NCBI RefSeq assembly: GCF_016734765.1
Contig: NZ_JAERQE010000026.1
Location: 1 to 64,000 of the forward strand
DNA length: 64,000 nucleotides
Origin: Microvirga soli
Lineage (GTDB): Bacteria > Pseudomonadota > Alphaproteobacteria > Rhizobiales > Beijerinckiaceae
Direction: 5' to 3'
Of this stretch, positions 24,263-33,978 are shown piece after piece. How positions within the stretch are numbered: the first letter of the stretch is position 1; each line of letters starts with the position of its first letter. The translations under genes and the position numbers were made by a program. The notes under the pieces were generated by a model. That model was not told the DNA's origin and searched no databases. It saw only the letters and a list, made by a program, of their open reading frames with translations.

Positions 24263-25536
24263 TTGCGTTAACGTTGATTGTATTCCTGGCGCTGCTCTTC
24301 GCAGGAATGCCGATCTCTTTCGTCCTGCTCGGATCGGCGATGTCCTATTTCCTGTTCAACCCGATCGCGCCGAGCATCATTGCGCAGCGAATGAGCGGAA
24401 GTCTGGAGCTATTTCCCCTTCTCGCCGTGCCCTTCTTCGTCTTTGCAGGCGCGGCCATGGCGCGTGGCGGGATAGCGGACCGCCTCTACGGGTTTGCGGA
24501 GGCGCTGGTCGGCCATTGGCGCGGTGGACTCGCCCAGGTTGCAGTCATCAACTCGCTCTTCATGGGCGCCATGTCGGGCTCATCGAACGCCGACGCCGCC
24601 ATCGATGCGCGCACGGTCGTCCCGATCATGCGCAAGCAGGGCTACTCCAACGGATTTGCCTCAGCAATCAGTGCTTGCTCCGGTGTGATCGCCCCTGTGC
24701 TGCCTCCAAGTATCGGACTTATCATCTACGGCCTTCTGACGAACACCTCAATCGGCCAACTCTTCATCGGCGGTATCATTCCCGCTTTCCTGATCGCAGC
24801 CGCCTTAATGATCACTGTCCATCAGGTGGCCAAGCGTCGTGGCTACGGCGCCTTGAGACCGCACCGGATGCCAGTGCGCGAGATCGCAGTAAAGGCCCGC
24901 CATGCGCTCTGGGCACTGGCCATGCCGTTCCTGCTGCTGTTCGGATTGCGGATCGGCTGGTTCACCCCGACCGAGCTTGGAGCGATTGCTGCAGCCTATG
25001 CACTCTTCGTTGGCCTGTTCATCTATCGAGGCTTTACCTTTGGCGAGACTTACGAGCTGGCGCGGGAATCCGCCCACACGACCGCGAATGTGATGCTGAT
25101 CATAGCGACTTCGGCCATCTTCTCGGTAGTTCTTACCCTCGAGGAGGTCCCGCAGACAGTCGTGGGATATCTTGTCGACATGACCGACAACAAGTACGTT
25201 GCGCTCGCTCTGATCAACGTACTTCTCCTTCTGCTCGGAACCGTCATGGAGGGGCTCTCTCTAATGGTGATCCTAGCTCCTCTGTTCCTTCAGGTCATGC
25301 AGAGGTTCGGAATCGATCCGATTCATTTCGGAGTGGTCCTGATCGTCAATCTCACCATCGGCTCCGTGACGCCGCCTATTGGTTCCGTTCTGTTCACCGT
25401 CTGCTCGATCACTAAATGCTCAATCGAGGAGTTCACGCGAGAATCGATCCCTCTACTCATGGCTCTGATCGTCGTTCTCTTCCTGATCACCTTCCTGCCA
25501 GCGACGGTCGTGTTCCTGCCGAGGCTGCTGTTCTGA
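24259..25536 (+). CDS. TRAP transporter large permease (DctM family)
   Basis: A 425-aa inner-membrane protein with ~12 hydrophobic segments. It carries DctM hallmarks such as LLAVPFFVFAGAAMARGG, GAMSGSSNADAAI and VLPPSIGLIIYG. It forms the ion-driven channel with DctQ. GTG 24259 overlaps the DctQ stop. Confidence 0.92.
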   Translation: MIALTLIVFLALLFAGMPISFVLLGSAMSYFLFNPIAPSIIAQRMSGSLELFPLLAVPFFVFAGAAMARGGIADRLYGFAEALVGHWRGGLAQVAVINSLFMGAMSGSSNADAAIDARTVVPIMRKQGYSNGFASAISACSGVIAPVLPPSIGLIIYGLLTNTSIGQLFIGGIIPAFLIAAALMITVHQVAKRRGYGALRPHRMPVREIAVKARHALWALAMPFLLLFGLRIGWFTPTELGAIAAAYALFVGLFIYRGFTFGETYELARESAHTTANVMLIIATSAIFSVVLTLEEVPQTVVGYLVDMTDNKYVALALINVLLLLLGTVMEGLSLMVILAPLFLQVMQRFGIDPIHFGVVLIVNLTIGSVTPPIGSVLFTVCSITKCSIEEFTRESIPLLMALIVVLFLITFLPATVVFLPRLLF

Positions 25537-25691
25537 CTTAATGCAGAGGGTTCATGGAACCTTCGTTCGCAACACCCCGGCTCTTGAACGAGGATCATCC
25601 CTGACCAAGAGCCATCATCCATCGATGAAACGAGCGTTTGATCGATACGCCGCCCAACCGTCAAAAGCTTTGTGAAGTTGGAGAAATTGTC

Positions 25692-26639
25692 ATGAAGTTC
25701 GTCGATGCTGACATGGTTCACCATCTGCTCGATTATCCAGGCCTCGTCGAGGCTCTCCGGATTGCGCACAAAGGTGCTTCTCCCAAAAGCGACGCCTCGG
25801 TCATGGACGAGCCAGTAGGTGGTGACAACAAGTTCGTGTCGCTGGTGGCTTGGGCCGCGCAGGAGGTAATCGCGGTCAAGCTCGTGGGCGTCTTTCCGTC
25901 GAACCTTGCGCTTGAGCCACCTCAACCCTCCGTGCAGGGCCTTGTAGCGGTTTTCGACGGCAAGACGGGCGCTCCCGTCCTCGCAGCGGACGGCGCGGCC
26001 CTGACCTTTCGCAAGACGGCTGCCGATTCCGCTCTGGGCGCGAGTTTCCTCGCGCGGGAAGATGTGGAGGTTCTTCTCGTTATCGGCGCCGGGGGGCTCG
26101 CACCGCATGTTATCCTCGCCCATACGAGTGTGCGGCCGTCGATCAAGCGCGTCCTGATCTGGAATAGGACCCCAGCCCGAGCGGAGGCCCTAGCTCGCGA
26201 GATGCAAATCGCCGGAGTCTCGATCTCTGCCGCCCACGACCTCGAGGCTGCCCTTCCCGAAGCGGACGTGATCTCCTGCGTGACGATGTCGACCGCGCCA
26301 TTGGTAAAGGGTGCTCTTCTCAAGAAGGGCGCACATGTGGACCTGATCGGCGCCTATCTGCCGACCATGCGCGAGGCCGATGACGAAACCATTCAGCGAG
26401 GTCGCGTTTTCGTCGATACGCGGGCCGGCATGGAGGGAGCAGGGGATCTGTTCCAGCCGGTCGAGCGCGGACTCTTCGCTTGGACCGACATCCAGGCCGA
26501 TCACTTCGAACTCTGCACCGGTACCAAGACCGGCCGCAAGGATCGGAGTGAGATCACCGTGTTCAAAAACGTCGGAGGCGGGCACCTCGATCTCTTCACT
26601 GCCAGACATCTCAGAGATGGGCTGCAACAAGTCGCCTGA
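25692..26639 (+). CDS. Ornithine cyclodeaminase/mu-crystallin family enzyme
   Basis: A 315-aa NAD(P)-dependent enzyme of the OCD family. FRKTAADSALGASFLARED and the Rossmann motif LLVIGAGGLAPHVILAH are characteristic. Members deaminate ornithine to proline or reduce cyclic imino acids such as pyrroline-2-carboxylate. ATG 25692 has GGAG eight bases upstream. As last gene of the TRAP operon, it may process the amino acid freed by FrlB (for example ornithine or lysine derivatives). That assignment is inference; the family is clear. Confidence 0.82.
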   Translation: MKFVDADMVHHLLDYPGLVEALRIAHKGASPKSDASVMDEPVGGDNKFVSLVAWAAQEVIAVKLVGVFPSNLALEPPQPSVQGLVAVFDGKTGAPVLAADGAALTFRKTAADSALGASFLAREDVEVLLVIGAGGLAPHVILAHTSVRPSIKRVLIWNRTPARAEALAREMQIAGVSISAAHDLEAALPEADVISCVTMSTAPLVKGALLKKGAHVDLIGAYLPTMREADDETIQRGRVFVDTRAGMEGAGDLFQPVERGLFAWTDIQADHFELCTGTKTGRKDRSEITVFKNVGGGHLDLFTARHLRDGLQQVA

Positions 26640-26670
26640 GAAGTTAACACAGTTGATGAGTGACTATGGA

Positions 26671-26703
26671 AGAGCCCACCGTTTCAACCAGGCAGTGGGC
26701 TCT
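26671..26703 (+). terminator. Terminator hairpin after TRAP operon
   Basis: A 9-bp perfect stem (AGAGCCCAC/GTGGGCTCT) with a 15-base loop lies 32 bases after the OCD-family stop. The T-tract is weak. Confidence 0.5.
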
Positions 26704-26715
26704 TGCCGTTTCGGT

Positions 26716-26985
26716 TCAATGTGCGGCGTGATGCTCAGCCTGAACGTGCTCGGTACCTATGCTGAAGAGGCGCACCTTCTCTGCCACCAGCACGCATATC
26801 AGCGTCGCGGTGCCGATAGCGAGAAAGCTTACGGCGAGGAGTAGTAGGGTGGTCCCATCATACAGCGAACCGAGATATCCTCCGGTCAGACCGCCTCCTA
26901 CGGTATAGATGAAGCCGGGGACCGATAGGGCGGTGCCGGCAGCGGCGCTCAGAGTCAGTTGAGCGAGGTTCTTATGCCGGATTGG
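26716..26985 (-). pseudogene. MFS transporter C-terminal remnant
   Basis: Minus-strand reading gives a hydrophobic tail typical of the last two helices of an MFS permease (AGTALSVPGFIYTVGGGLTG, LLLLAVSFLAIGTATLICVL) and a short hydrophilic end. The first ten or so helices are absent, cut near 26985 where DapA-like sequence begins on the other strand. Confidence 0.55.
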
Positions 26986-27240
26986 ATGGACAGCGAGCTG
27001 CACGCTCCGGCTTTGGCTCTCACTCGAGCGGCGCAAGCCGGCGATCAGCCGGCGGCTGCGCGCATCAACAAATCCTTCCAACCGCTCTGGAATCTGTTCA
27101 GAAAATCCGGCAGATTCCGTGTGATGTATGTGATGGCCGACGCTCTCGGGTTTGCTGAGATCGAGCCCGAGCCACCGCGTCCTATCCTGTCATTGCCGCG
27201 GGAGATTTACGGTCGAGTGGAAGAGGCTTTGCAGATCTTG
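26975..27240 (+). pseudogene. DapA-family (dihydrodipicolinate synthase-like) C-terminal remnant
   Basis: Plus-strand sequence RAAQAGDQPAAARINKSFQP, MYVMADALGFAEIEP and PPRPILSLP matches the C-terminal helices of DHDPS/NAL-family aldolases. The TIM barrel with its Lys is missing. The fragment abuts the MFS remnant, so both were cut by one deletion or rearrangement. Confidence 0.55.
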
Positions 27241-27340
27241 ATGAGCGAGATCGCTTTACCCCTGAAATGGTTTCTCCGAAGCCCCAGGTGCGGATCCAGA
27301 AGTCGCCTTCTGGCACATCTCGGAAGAAGCGCTTTGGTCT

Positions 27341-27406
27341 GCTCATGACGCGGTGAGCGGACCTTCATTTCATTCGCTGTTCGTTACCCTTTGACCCTGA
27401 CCGGAC
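27341..27406 (+). repeat. Dispersed intergenic repeat, copy 2
   Basis: Contains GGTGAGCGGACCTTCATTT ... CGCTG ... TTACCCTTTGACCCTGA, aligned with copies at 15804 and 31757. Confidence 0.5.
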
Positions 27407-27435
27407 GTTGAACGGCTCCTCCCTTGCCCGCGAAA

Positions 27436-27464
27436 CAAAAAGGCCGACTCTGGGAGGCGACCTT
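27436..27464 (-). terminator. Rho-independent terminator of the amino-acid ABC/hydrolase operon
   Basis: On the minus strand a 7-bp stem (AAGGTCG/CGGCCTT with one G-T pair) is followed by TTTTGTTT. It lies ~95 bases after the HutG-like stop codon. Confidence 0.55.
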
Positions 27465-27558
27465 CTCATATTCCGAGTGTATCCAGCGTCACGGCACGAT
27501 CCTGCCTACAAAGGCCAATGGTCTCCTTGCGGATCCTTAAAGCCATCGCGCTCTCCGC

Positions 27559-28527
27559 CTAGCGAACGATGCCTCGCCGTCCGTGACCCAGAAGAAGCCG
27601 ATAGGCTAGCCGGGCTGCGACGCGCGCCGTCTGGTCGTCCCGATCGAGGACCGGGTTCAATTCGGCAATGTCGGCGAGCGCGAGCTTGCCGGAGGATATG
27701 ACGTCATCGATTAGGTCTTCGATGATCTCAAGCGCCACGCCTCTCGCCGCTGGCGCCGATACTCCAGGGGCGACTGCCGCGGGCAGCACATCGAGATCGA
27801 TCGACAGGTAGACTTTGTCCGCCACGATCAATTTCTGCGCCAGCCCTGCGCGAAGGTCTGGGCTTTCGCTTTGCCGCATCTCTTCGTCGAGCCGGTACTC
27901 GACACCAAGCTGGCCGGCCCGATCAAATAGCGCCGTGGTGTTGGAAAGCTCGCTGATGCCGAAACAGAGATAATTGAACGCGGTGCCATGCGCCGAGCAG
28001 AACTCGGCGATCTGGCGGAACGGTGTGCCCGAGTTAGGAACGGGCGCGAGACGCAGGTCGAAATGCGCATCGAGATTGATCACGAGGATCCTTGTCGTGG
28101 CAAGCCGGTCGCTCAGATATTTCGCCAGGCCAAGAAAGCTGCCATAGGCGACCTCGTGCCCACCGCCGAGAACAACGGGGCGCATATCGCGGTCGAGCAG
28201 CGTGGCAACAGCGTCCGCGAGACGCTCCTGTGCGCCTGAGAGGTCTCCATCCGTGCAGGCGACATCTCCCGCCTCGAAGATTTCGACGGGGTGATGTACC
28301 GGCAGCCGTTCCAGCATGCGACGGATGGCGGTAGGCCCTTGGGCCGCTCCGACACGGCCGAAGTTGCGGCGCACGCCTTCGTCGCTGGCAAAGCCGATGA
28401 GAGCGGATCCACCCCGGACGTCGGAAGTGAGCGGGCGTATGACATCCTTGACGCGGAAGACCGGCCCGACCTCGCCCTGGTCACTTGGCAGACCCACTGG
28501 GGCCGCCTCAGATTCTATGAATGTCAT
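27559..28527 (-). CDS. hutG: Formimidoylglutamase-like ureohydrolase
   Basis: A 322-aa arginase/agmatinase-superfamily enzyme. Mn-binding motifs are VLGGGHEVAYG, VINLDAHFDLR and YLSIDLDVLPAAVAPG. The pattern and length fit HutG (formimidoylglutamate to glutamate plus formamide), though guanidinobutyrase or a related ureohydrolase is possible. It is the last gene of an operon with an amino-acid ABC transporter, 6 bases after the ATPase gene. No other hut genes are in view, so the imported substrate may be the one it hydrolyses. Confidence 0.75.
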   Translation of the reverse strand: MTFIESEAAPVGLPSDQGEVGPVFRVKDVIRPLTSDVRGGSALIGFASDEGVRRNFGRVGAAQGPTAIRRMLERLPVHHPVEIFEAGDVACTDGDLSGAQERLADAVATLLDRDMRPVVLGGGHEVAYGSFLGLAKYLSDRLATTRILVINLDAHFDLRLAPVPNSGTPFRQIAEFCSAHGTAFNYLCFGISELSNTTALFDRAGQLGVEYRLDEEMRQSESPDLRAGLAQKLIVADKVYLSIDLDVLPAAVAPGVSAPAARGVALEIIEDLIDDVISSGKLALADIAELNPVLDRDDQTARVAARLAYRLLLGHGRRGIVR

Positions 28528-28533
28528 GAGATA

Positions 28534-29301
28534 TCAGTTCCGCGTGATGACAGCCTGCAAGAACGAACGCGTGCGCGGGTTCTGCGGGGAGCTGAATACC
28601 TGCTCGGGCGGACCGGCCTCGATGATTTGCCCTGCATCCATGACCATGACCACGTCGGCGACCTCGCGGGCGAAGCCCATCTCGTGTGTCACCACGATCA
28701 TAGTCATGCCCTCCCGCGCGAGCGCCTTCATCACCTGCAGAACCTCGCCCACGAGTTCGGGATCCAGAGCCGAGGTCGGCTCGTCGAACAGCATGACGCG
28801 CGGCTGCATGGCGAGTGCACGGGCGATCGCCACTCGTTGCTTCTGGCCGCCTGAGAGCGTCGCTGGATAGGCGGTCGCCTTTTGGGCCAAACCGACCTTA
28901 GCGAGAAGTTCATGCGCCTGCGCGTCGGCCTGGGCCTTCGACATTTTGCGCAGCTGACGAGGTCCGACAGTGACATTCTCCAGAACCGTCAGGTGCGGGA
29001 ACAGATTGAAGGACTGGAACACCATTCCGACCTGCATGCGCAGGGCATTGAGCTCGCGATCGGGGATGAGCTGGCCGTTCTTGACCAGATCCGTTCCGCA
29101 GATCGTAATCGACCCTTCCTGGGGCACCTCGAGCGCATTGCAGCAGCGTAGGAGTGTACTCTTGCCCGAGCCGGATGGACCGATGACGACGACAACCTGC
29201 GATGGCTGAACCGACAGGGCGACATCATTCAGGACTCGGTGTGAGCCGAAGCTCTTTCCGATGCCGCGCACCGCCACGATTGGATTTGCGATAGTGCTCA
29301 T
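28534..29301 (-). CDS. Polar amino-acid ABC transporter ATPase
   Basis: A 255-aa GlnQ/HisP-type ATPase. Walker A is [15 protein letters not shown], the signature [16 protein letters not shown], Walker [13 protein letters not shown], and the switch His lies in VVTHEMGFA. Its start overlaps the permease stop by four bases. It powers uptake with the next two genes. Confidence 0.93.
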   Translation of the reverse strand: MSTIANPIVAVRGIGKSFGSHRVLNDVALSVQPSQVVVVIGPSGSGKSTLLRCCNALEVPQEGSITICGTDLVKNGQLIPDRELNALRMQVGMVFQSFNLFPHLTVLENVTVGPRQLRKMSKAQADAQAHELLAKVGLAQKATAYPATLSGGQKQRVAIARALAMQPRVMLFDEPTSALDPELVGEVLQVMKALAREGMTMIVVTHEMGFAREVADVVMVMDAGQIIEAGPPEQVFSSPQNPRTRSFLQAVITRN

Positions 29302-29975
29302 TGCACGACTCCCCCGGCGCGAAGGCGCGTTTCCATATGGCGCAGCAGAAGACCGGTCAGGCTGGTGAGGATCAGGTAGACGAAAGCGATGGCCAAATAG
29401 ACCTCAAGGGAGCGGTATGAGACCGAAATGATCTTCTGCCCCTCGTGCATGAGGTCAGCGATGGTCAAAAGCGAGACGAGCGCGGAGTTTTTGATGAGCG
29501 CGATGAACTCGTTGCCGAGCGGCGGGATCATGCGAACCACCGCCTGCGGCAGGATAATGATGCGCATCGCTTCCCGGTAGGACATGCCGAGAGACCGCGC
29601 GGCCTCCATCTGGCCGCGGTCGATCGACTGGATGGCGCCGCGGACGATCTCCGACACATAGGCGCCCGAATAGATGCCGAGGCCGAGCACGCCGCAGACG
29701 AAGGCGGGCAGCAGGATGTTGAACTGCGGCAGGCCGAAGAACAGCAGGAACAGCTGTACCAGAAGTGGCGTGCCCCGGATGAAGGTGACGTAGCCCGTCG
29801 CAAGGCCATAGACCAGCCTCTTGCTCGGATCGAGCCGCGCGATGCCGATGAGAAGGCCGAGTACACAGCCGAGCAGGAGCGAGGCAGCCGTTATCTCAAT
29901 GGTGACGACGGCGCCGTGAACCAGCTGGGGCCAGCCCTGCCAGACGGGGGTGAAATCTAAAGTCATCCGGGACAC
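29298..29975 (-). CDS. Polar amino-acid ABC transporter permease
   Basis: A 225-aa HisM/GlnP-type membrane protein with about five helices. The N-terminal transport segment [17 protein letters not shown] and the EAA loop [20 protein letters not shown] are clear. A single permease implies a homodimeric channel. Confidence 0.93.
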   Translation of the reverse strand: MSRMTLDFTPVWQGWPQLVHGAVVTIEITAASLLLGCVLGLLIGIARLDPSKRLVYGLATGYVTFIRGTPLLVQLFLLFFGLPQFNILLPAFVCGVLGLGIYSGAYVSEIVRGAIQSIDRGQMEAARSLGMSYREAMRIIILPQAVVRMIPPLGNEFIALIKNSALVSLLTIADLMHEGQKIISVSYRSLEVYLAIAFVYLILTSLTGLLLRHMETRLRAGGVVQ

Positions 29976-29995
29976 GCTCGCTAGTGATTAGGGGA

Positions 29996-30739
29996 TCAGT
30001 TGCCGGCCTCGAACCATTTCTGGACGAGCTTGTCGTAACTCCCGTCGGCCTTGACCTTAGCGAGGGCGCCGTTCAGCTCCTTCGTCAGTTCGGGCAGGTC
30101 CTTGCGGACGGCCATGCCGTACTCCTCGACCGTGAGCTGCTTGTCGATCACCTTGACGCCCGGACGGCTCTGCGCGAACAGCTTCGCGGCGGGCTTGCCG
30201 GTCACGGCGGCATCGACGCGGCCGATCTCGACGAGGCTGAACATCTCCTGGTTCTTCTCGACTTCGACGCGCTCCACCTTCGGGAACTTCTCCTGCAGGT
30301 AGGCGACTGACTTGGTGCCGACCTGGACCGACACTTTCTTGCCCTCGAGATCCTCAGGCCCCTTGATCGTGGTGTTGTCCTTCTTCACGAGCATCACGAG
30401 ACCGCCCGGATAGTAAGAGTCTGTGAAGTCGACGACTTTTTTCCGTTCATCGGTGATGTAAATGGCCGAGACAGCCATGTCGAAGCGCTTGGCGAGCATG
30501 CCGGGAATAAGGCCTTTGAAGTCGATAGAGGTCCATTCGACCTTCTTGCCCATCTTCTCGGCCAGGGCCTCAACGAGTTCGATGTCGAAGCCCGTCAGCT
30601 TGCCGTCCTTTTGGAACTCGAACGGCATAAAGGTCGCATCGGTCGCAACGCGCAGCGTGTCAGGTGTCTGAGCCTGCGCGACGCTCACACAGGCCAGTGC
30701 TCCGACTAGGCCGAGAGCTAGCTTACGAAGTAACGTCAT
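29996..30739 (-). CDS. Polar amino-acid ABC solute-binding protein
   Basis: A 247-aa SBP_bac_3 protein. A signal peptide (1-23, ...ACVSVAQAQ) is followed by TLRVATDATFMPFEFQKDGK and GFDIELVEALAEKMGKKVEW, which frame the ligand site. The pattern is GlnH-like; the true ligand could be glutamine, histidine or a derivative. First transporter gene of the operon. Confidence 0.92.
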   Translation of the reverse strand: MTLLRKLALGLVGALACVSVAQAQTPDTLRVATDATFMPFEFQKDGKLTGFDIELVEALAEKMGKKVEWTSIDFKGLIPGMLAKRFDMAVSAIYITDERKKVVDFTDSYYPGGLVMLVKKDNTTIKGPEDLEGKKVSVQVGTKSVAYLQEKFPKVERVEVEKNQEMFSLVEIGRVDAAVTGKPAAKLFAQSRPGVKVIDKQLTVEEYGMAVRKDLPELTKELNGALAKVKADGSYDKLVQKWFEAGN

Positions 30740-30763
30740 GTGGTACCCCTCTGTTGTTGACGT

Positions 30764-31534
30764 TTAGACTTGGTGGAGACGCAGCGAGATGGCTTTCGCC
30801 GCCTCGATGGTTTGTTGCACGAGTTCATCGCGCCGATTGCCGACGCGCGTGCTCGGGATCATGAGGCTGATGCTGCCTTCGAGGCGTTCGCCCGGCGAAA
30901 AAATCGGCGCGCTTGCGCCCCAGACGCCGAGATCGACCTCGCCTTCACTCTCCGCATAGCCGTTCGCGCGGATCGCCTTCAACTCGCGGAGGAGGGCCGA
31001 GCGTTCGTCAGGGTTCCCGCCGAGAAGCCGGTCGCAGACTTCGTCCTGCACCGATTGAGGCAAGAACGCCAGCAAAGCCTTCGCCGAAGCGCCGCGGCTT
31101 AGGGGCTGCGAACGTCCCTTGCTGTACGAACAGCGCAGGGACAGCGGACTCTCGATCATCTCGACGCAATAGACGTCTGTGCCCAGCGCCTTCATCAGGC
31201 CGACGCTCTCCTGCGTGCGCAGGGACAGGCGCTGCATCTCGGGCAATGCCAAGGCCAGAACATGCGACGTCCGATCAAAATTCTGCGCGATCCGCATGCA
31301 GACCGGGCCCGGGCCGTATCCAATATCGCGCCCGAGGTCGACGATGAAGCCGCTCTCTTTCAGAGAGGTGAGATGCCGGTAGGCACTCGACAGCGGAATG
31401 CCGGCAAGTTCACTAACCCGCTTTGCGGACAGAGGCTCCTTCGCGGTCGCAACCGTTGCTAGCACATCCAAAACCCGTTCCGCACCCGACATCCGGCTCC
31501 TCAAATTCTCACGTAATGGGAGTACTATTATCAA
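30764..31534 (-). CDS. IclR-family regulator
   Basis: A 256-aa IclR regulator: winged helix-turn-helix at ~18-75 (LSAKRVSELAGIPLSSAYRHL) and a GAF-like effector domain to the end (SRGASAKALLAFLP is family-typical). It lies 24 bases upstream of the binding-protein gene on the same strand, so it is probably co-transcribed and controls the transporter and hydrolase. Confidence 0.88.
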   Translation of the reverse strand: MIIVLPLRENLRSRMSGAERVLDVLATVATAKEPLSAKRVSELAGIPLSSAYRHLTSLKESGFIVDLGRDIGYGPGPVCMRIAQNFDRTSHVLALALPEMQRLSLRTQESVGLMKALGTDVYCVEMIESPLSLRCSYSKGRSQPLSRGASAKALLAFLPQSVQDEVCDRLLGGNPDERSALLRELKAIRANGYAESEGEVDLGVWGASAPIFSPGERLEGSISLMIPSTRVGNRRDELVQQTIEAAKAISLRLHQV

Positions 31535-31756
31535 AATTTGGGAAAAACAAGCCTGTCAGTTCGTAGTATGGCGGCAACTCCAGCGGTTACTGGATCGGCT
31601 ACAGGCCCAAATAGGGGACGTCGCAGTGCCAGCGATATCCCCCTTCAACGAAGACCGTGAGGCATCGCGGTAGGCCGCTGTTGTGATCGCTCATGATCGA
31701 GGAGTAGGAACACATCGAAATGTCGCTTGTTGGCACGAGGCGGACCTTATCCGGAT
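31535..31756. other. Upstream region of the IclR operon, no gene seen
   Basis: Likely holds the promoter of the IclR-transporter operon. No coding frame is convincing. Confidence 0.3.
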
Positions 31757-31816
31757 TTCCGCTTTAGCAGTATGAGCGGACGTTCATTTAGCTCGCTGAA
31801 GTTGACCTTCTGACCC
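31757..31816 (+). repeat. Dispersed intergenic repeat, copy 3
   Basis: Contains TTCCGCTTTAGCAGTATGAG, then CGGACGTTCATTT ... TTGACC ... CTGACCC, matching copies 1 and 2. Confidence 0.5.
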
Positions 31817-31917
31817 AGTGCAGGAACGAATGGAAAGAAACCAGCAAAGCTTCATCGCGACTCCGGCCCGCATTATCACTGCAGCGTGCAAATCGACGAG
31901 TGATAAAAAGTCCTAGT

Positions 31918-32907
31918 TCAGGTCGTAAGTTGCGTACCAGATGCAGACGCTAAATGGCAGGCAGCGCTGCGCCCAGGACGCACCTCGGCGAGGCGAGGCT
32001 CCTCCACACGGCAGCGATCGAAGGCGTAGGGGCAGCGTGTGTGAAAGCGGCAGCCGGCGGGTGGATTGGCAGGGCTGGGGACGTCACCCTTGAGAACGAT
32101 TCTTCGCCGCTGAAGTTTAGGATTCGGTACAGGCACGGCCGATAGCAGTGCCTGTGTGTAGGGGTGGAGCGGCTCGGCTAGGATCTGTCTGCGCTCTCCG
32201 ATCTCGACGATCTTGCCGAGATACATCACGGCTATGCGATGGCTGACGTGCTCGACCACCGCCATATCGTGGGCGATGAAAAGATATGATAATCCCAGTT
32301 CGGCCTGCAGGTCTTTCAGCAGATTGACGACTTGCGCCTGCACGCTGACGTCGAGTGCCGAAACCGGCTCATCGCACACGATGAGCTTCGGGTTCAGGGC
32401 AAGTGCCCGGGCGATGCCGATGCGCTGGCGCTGGCCACCGGAGAACTGATGTGGGTAGCGGTCGATCGCATCAGGGCGGAGGCCCACCTTGGCGATCAGA
32501 TCGCGGACCCGCTCGCGGATCTCATCCCTTGATGCGAGCCCGAAATTGCGCAACGGTTCCGCGATGATGGCACCGATCTTGAGCCGCGGGCTTAAGGACG
32601 AGTAGGGATCCTGGAAGATCACTTGCAACTCGCGGCGCATGGACCGCAGGCCGGCCGGAGGCAGATTGTCGATCCGGCTGCCGTTCAACATGACCTCGCC
32701 GGCCGTCGGCGGCAGAAGCCGCAGGATCGATCGACCGACCGTCGACTTGCCGCAGCCGCTCTCGCCCACGAGGCCCAAAGTCTCGCCGGGCGCGATCGTA
32801 AAGCTCACACCGTCCACGGCCTTCACTTGGCCGACAGTCCGACGCAGCAGGCCCTTTCGGATCGGAAAATAGGTTTTGAGGTCTCGCACCTCAAGCAGCT
32901 GAGTCAT
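31918..32907 (-). CDS. Peptide ABC transporter ATPase (DppF/OppF type), cluster 1
   Basis: A 329-aa ATPase: Walker [17 protein letters not shown], signature [17 protein letters not shown], Walker [13 protein letters not shown], and the C-terminal oligopeptide-type extension with [15 protein letters not shown]. Last gene of a five-gene peptide importer cluster; pairs with the DppD-type ATPase. Confidence 0.92.
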   Translation of the reverse strand: MTQLLEVRDLKTYFPIRKGLLRRTVGQVKAVDGVSFTIAPGETLGLVGESGCGKSTVGRSILRLLPPTAGEVMLNGSRIDNLPPAGLRSMRRELQVIFQDPYSSLSPRLKIGAIIAEPLRNFGLASRDEIRERVRDLIAKVGLRPDAIDRYPHQFSGGQRQRIGIARALALNPKLIVCDEPVSALDVSVQAQVVNLLKDLQAELGLSYLFIAHDMAVVEHVSHRIAVMYLGKIVEIGERRQILAEPLHPYTQALLSAVPVPNPKLQRRRIVLKGDVPSPANPPAGCRFHTRCPYAFDRCRVEEPRLAEVRPGRSAACHLASASGTQLTT

Positions 32908-32961
32908 GCCCCAATCCCCTTTGCTGGGTGAACGCCGATCGTGCGATGAACACCCTGAGCA

Positions 32962-33969
32962 TCATGCTGCAACGAGCTCGCTGAAGTGGCAGGCGGCCGA
33001 ATGGCCCGGTACCTTGGGTTCGAGCGGTGGAGCGACACGGCGGCAGAGATCCTGCGCAAGCGGACAGCGCGGCGCGAAGGCGCAGCCGACGAGGGATCCG
33101 TCGAGGGCCGGCACGAGGCCTGGAATTTCCTGCAAGCGCCCGCTCTCGCCCTCCAACGAGGCGCCGAGTCGCGGCACGGAGTTGAGCAGGCCTTTGGTGT
33201 AAGGGTGCCGCGGACGCTCGAAGAGAGCGTCGACGCTGGCCTCCTCGACCTTGTGGCCGGCATACATCACCACCACGCGCTCCGCCATTTCCGCCACAAC
33301 GCCAAGGTCGTGGGTGATGAGCAGGATCGCGGCGCCGACCCGCGATTTGAGGTCGCGCATGAGCTCAAGGATTTGCGCCTGGATCGTCACGTCCAGAGCT
33401 GTCGTCGGTTCGTCCGCGATGAGAAGCTTGGGTGAGCAGGCGAGCGCCATAGCGATCATCACCCGCTGGCGCATGCCGCCGGAGAGCTGATGCGGATATT
33501 CGCGCACACGGCGGGCGGGATCGGGAATCTGTACGAGGCGCAGCAGGTCCTCGGCCCGTCCCATCGCCTCGCGCTCACTCATGCCCTCGTGCTCGACCAT
33601 GACCTCCGCAATCTGACGCCCGACGCTGCGCACTGGGTTGAGCGACGTCATCGGTTCCTGAAAGATCATGGCGATCTCGGACCCGCGGATGGCCCGCATT
33701 TCGGCTTCCGGCAAGGCGAGCAGGTCGCGGCCCTGAAAGCGGATCGACCCACCGACGATGCGGCCGGGCGGGTCGGCCACGAGGCGCAAGATCGACAGCG
33801 ACGTCACCGACTTGCCGCAGCCGCTCTCGCCGACGACCGCCAGTGTCTCGCCGGGAGCGATCGAGAACGAAACGCCATCGACCGCGCGGGTCACACCCTC
33901 CCGGGTATAGAACCAGGTTTTGAGATCTTGGACCTCGAGGAGTGGCGTTACTGCTGCAGGAGCGTCCAT
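32962..33969 (-). CDS. Peptide ABC transporter ATPase (DppD/OppD type), cluster 1
   Basis: A 335-aa ATPase: Walker [17 protein letters not shown], signature [16 protein letters not shown], Walker [13 protein letters not shown] and the Cys-containing C-terminal region ([15 protein letters not shown]). It lies 9 bases after the permease gene. Confidence 0.92.
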   Translation of the reverse strand: MDAPAAVTPLLEVQDLKTWFYTREGVTRAVDGVSFSIAPGETLAVVGESGCGKSVTSLSILRLVADPPGRIVGGSIRFQGRDLLALPEAEMRAIRGSEIAMIFQEPMTSLNPVRSVGRQIAEVMVEHEGMSEREAMGRAEDLLRLVQIPDPARRVREYPHQLSGGMRQRVMIAMALACSPKLLIADEPTTALDVTIQAQILELMRDLKSRVGAAILLITHDLGVVAEMAERVVVMYAGHKVEEASVDALFERPRHPYTKGLLNSVPRLGASLEGESGRLQEIPGLVPALDGSLVGCAFAPRCPLAQDLCRRVAPPLEPKVPGHSAACHFSELVAA

Positions 33970-33978
33970 TGCCTGTTC

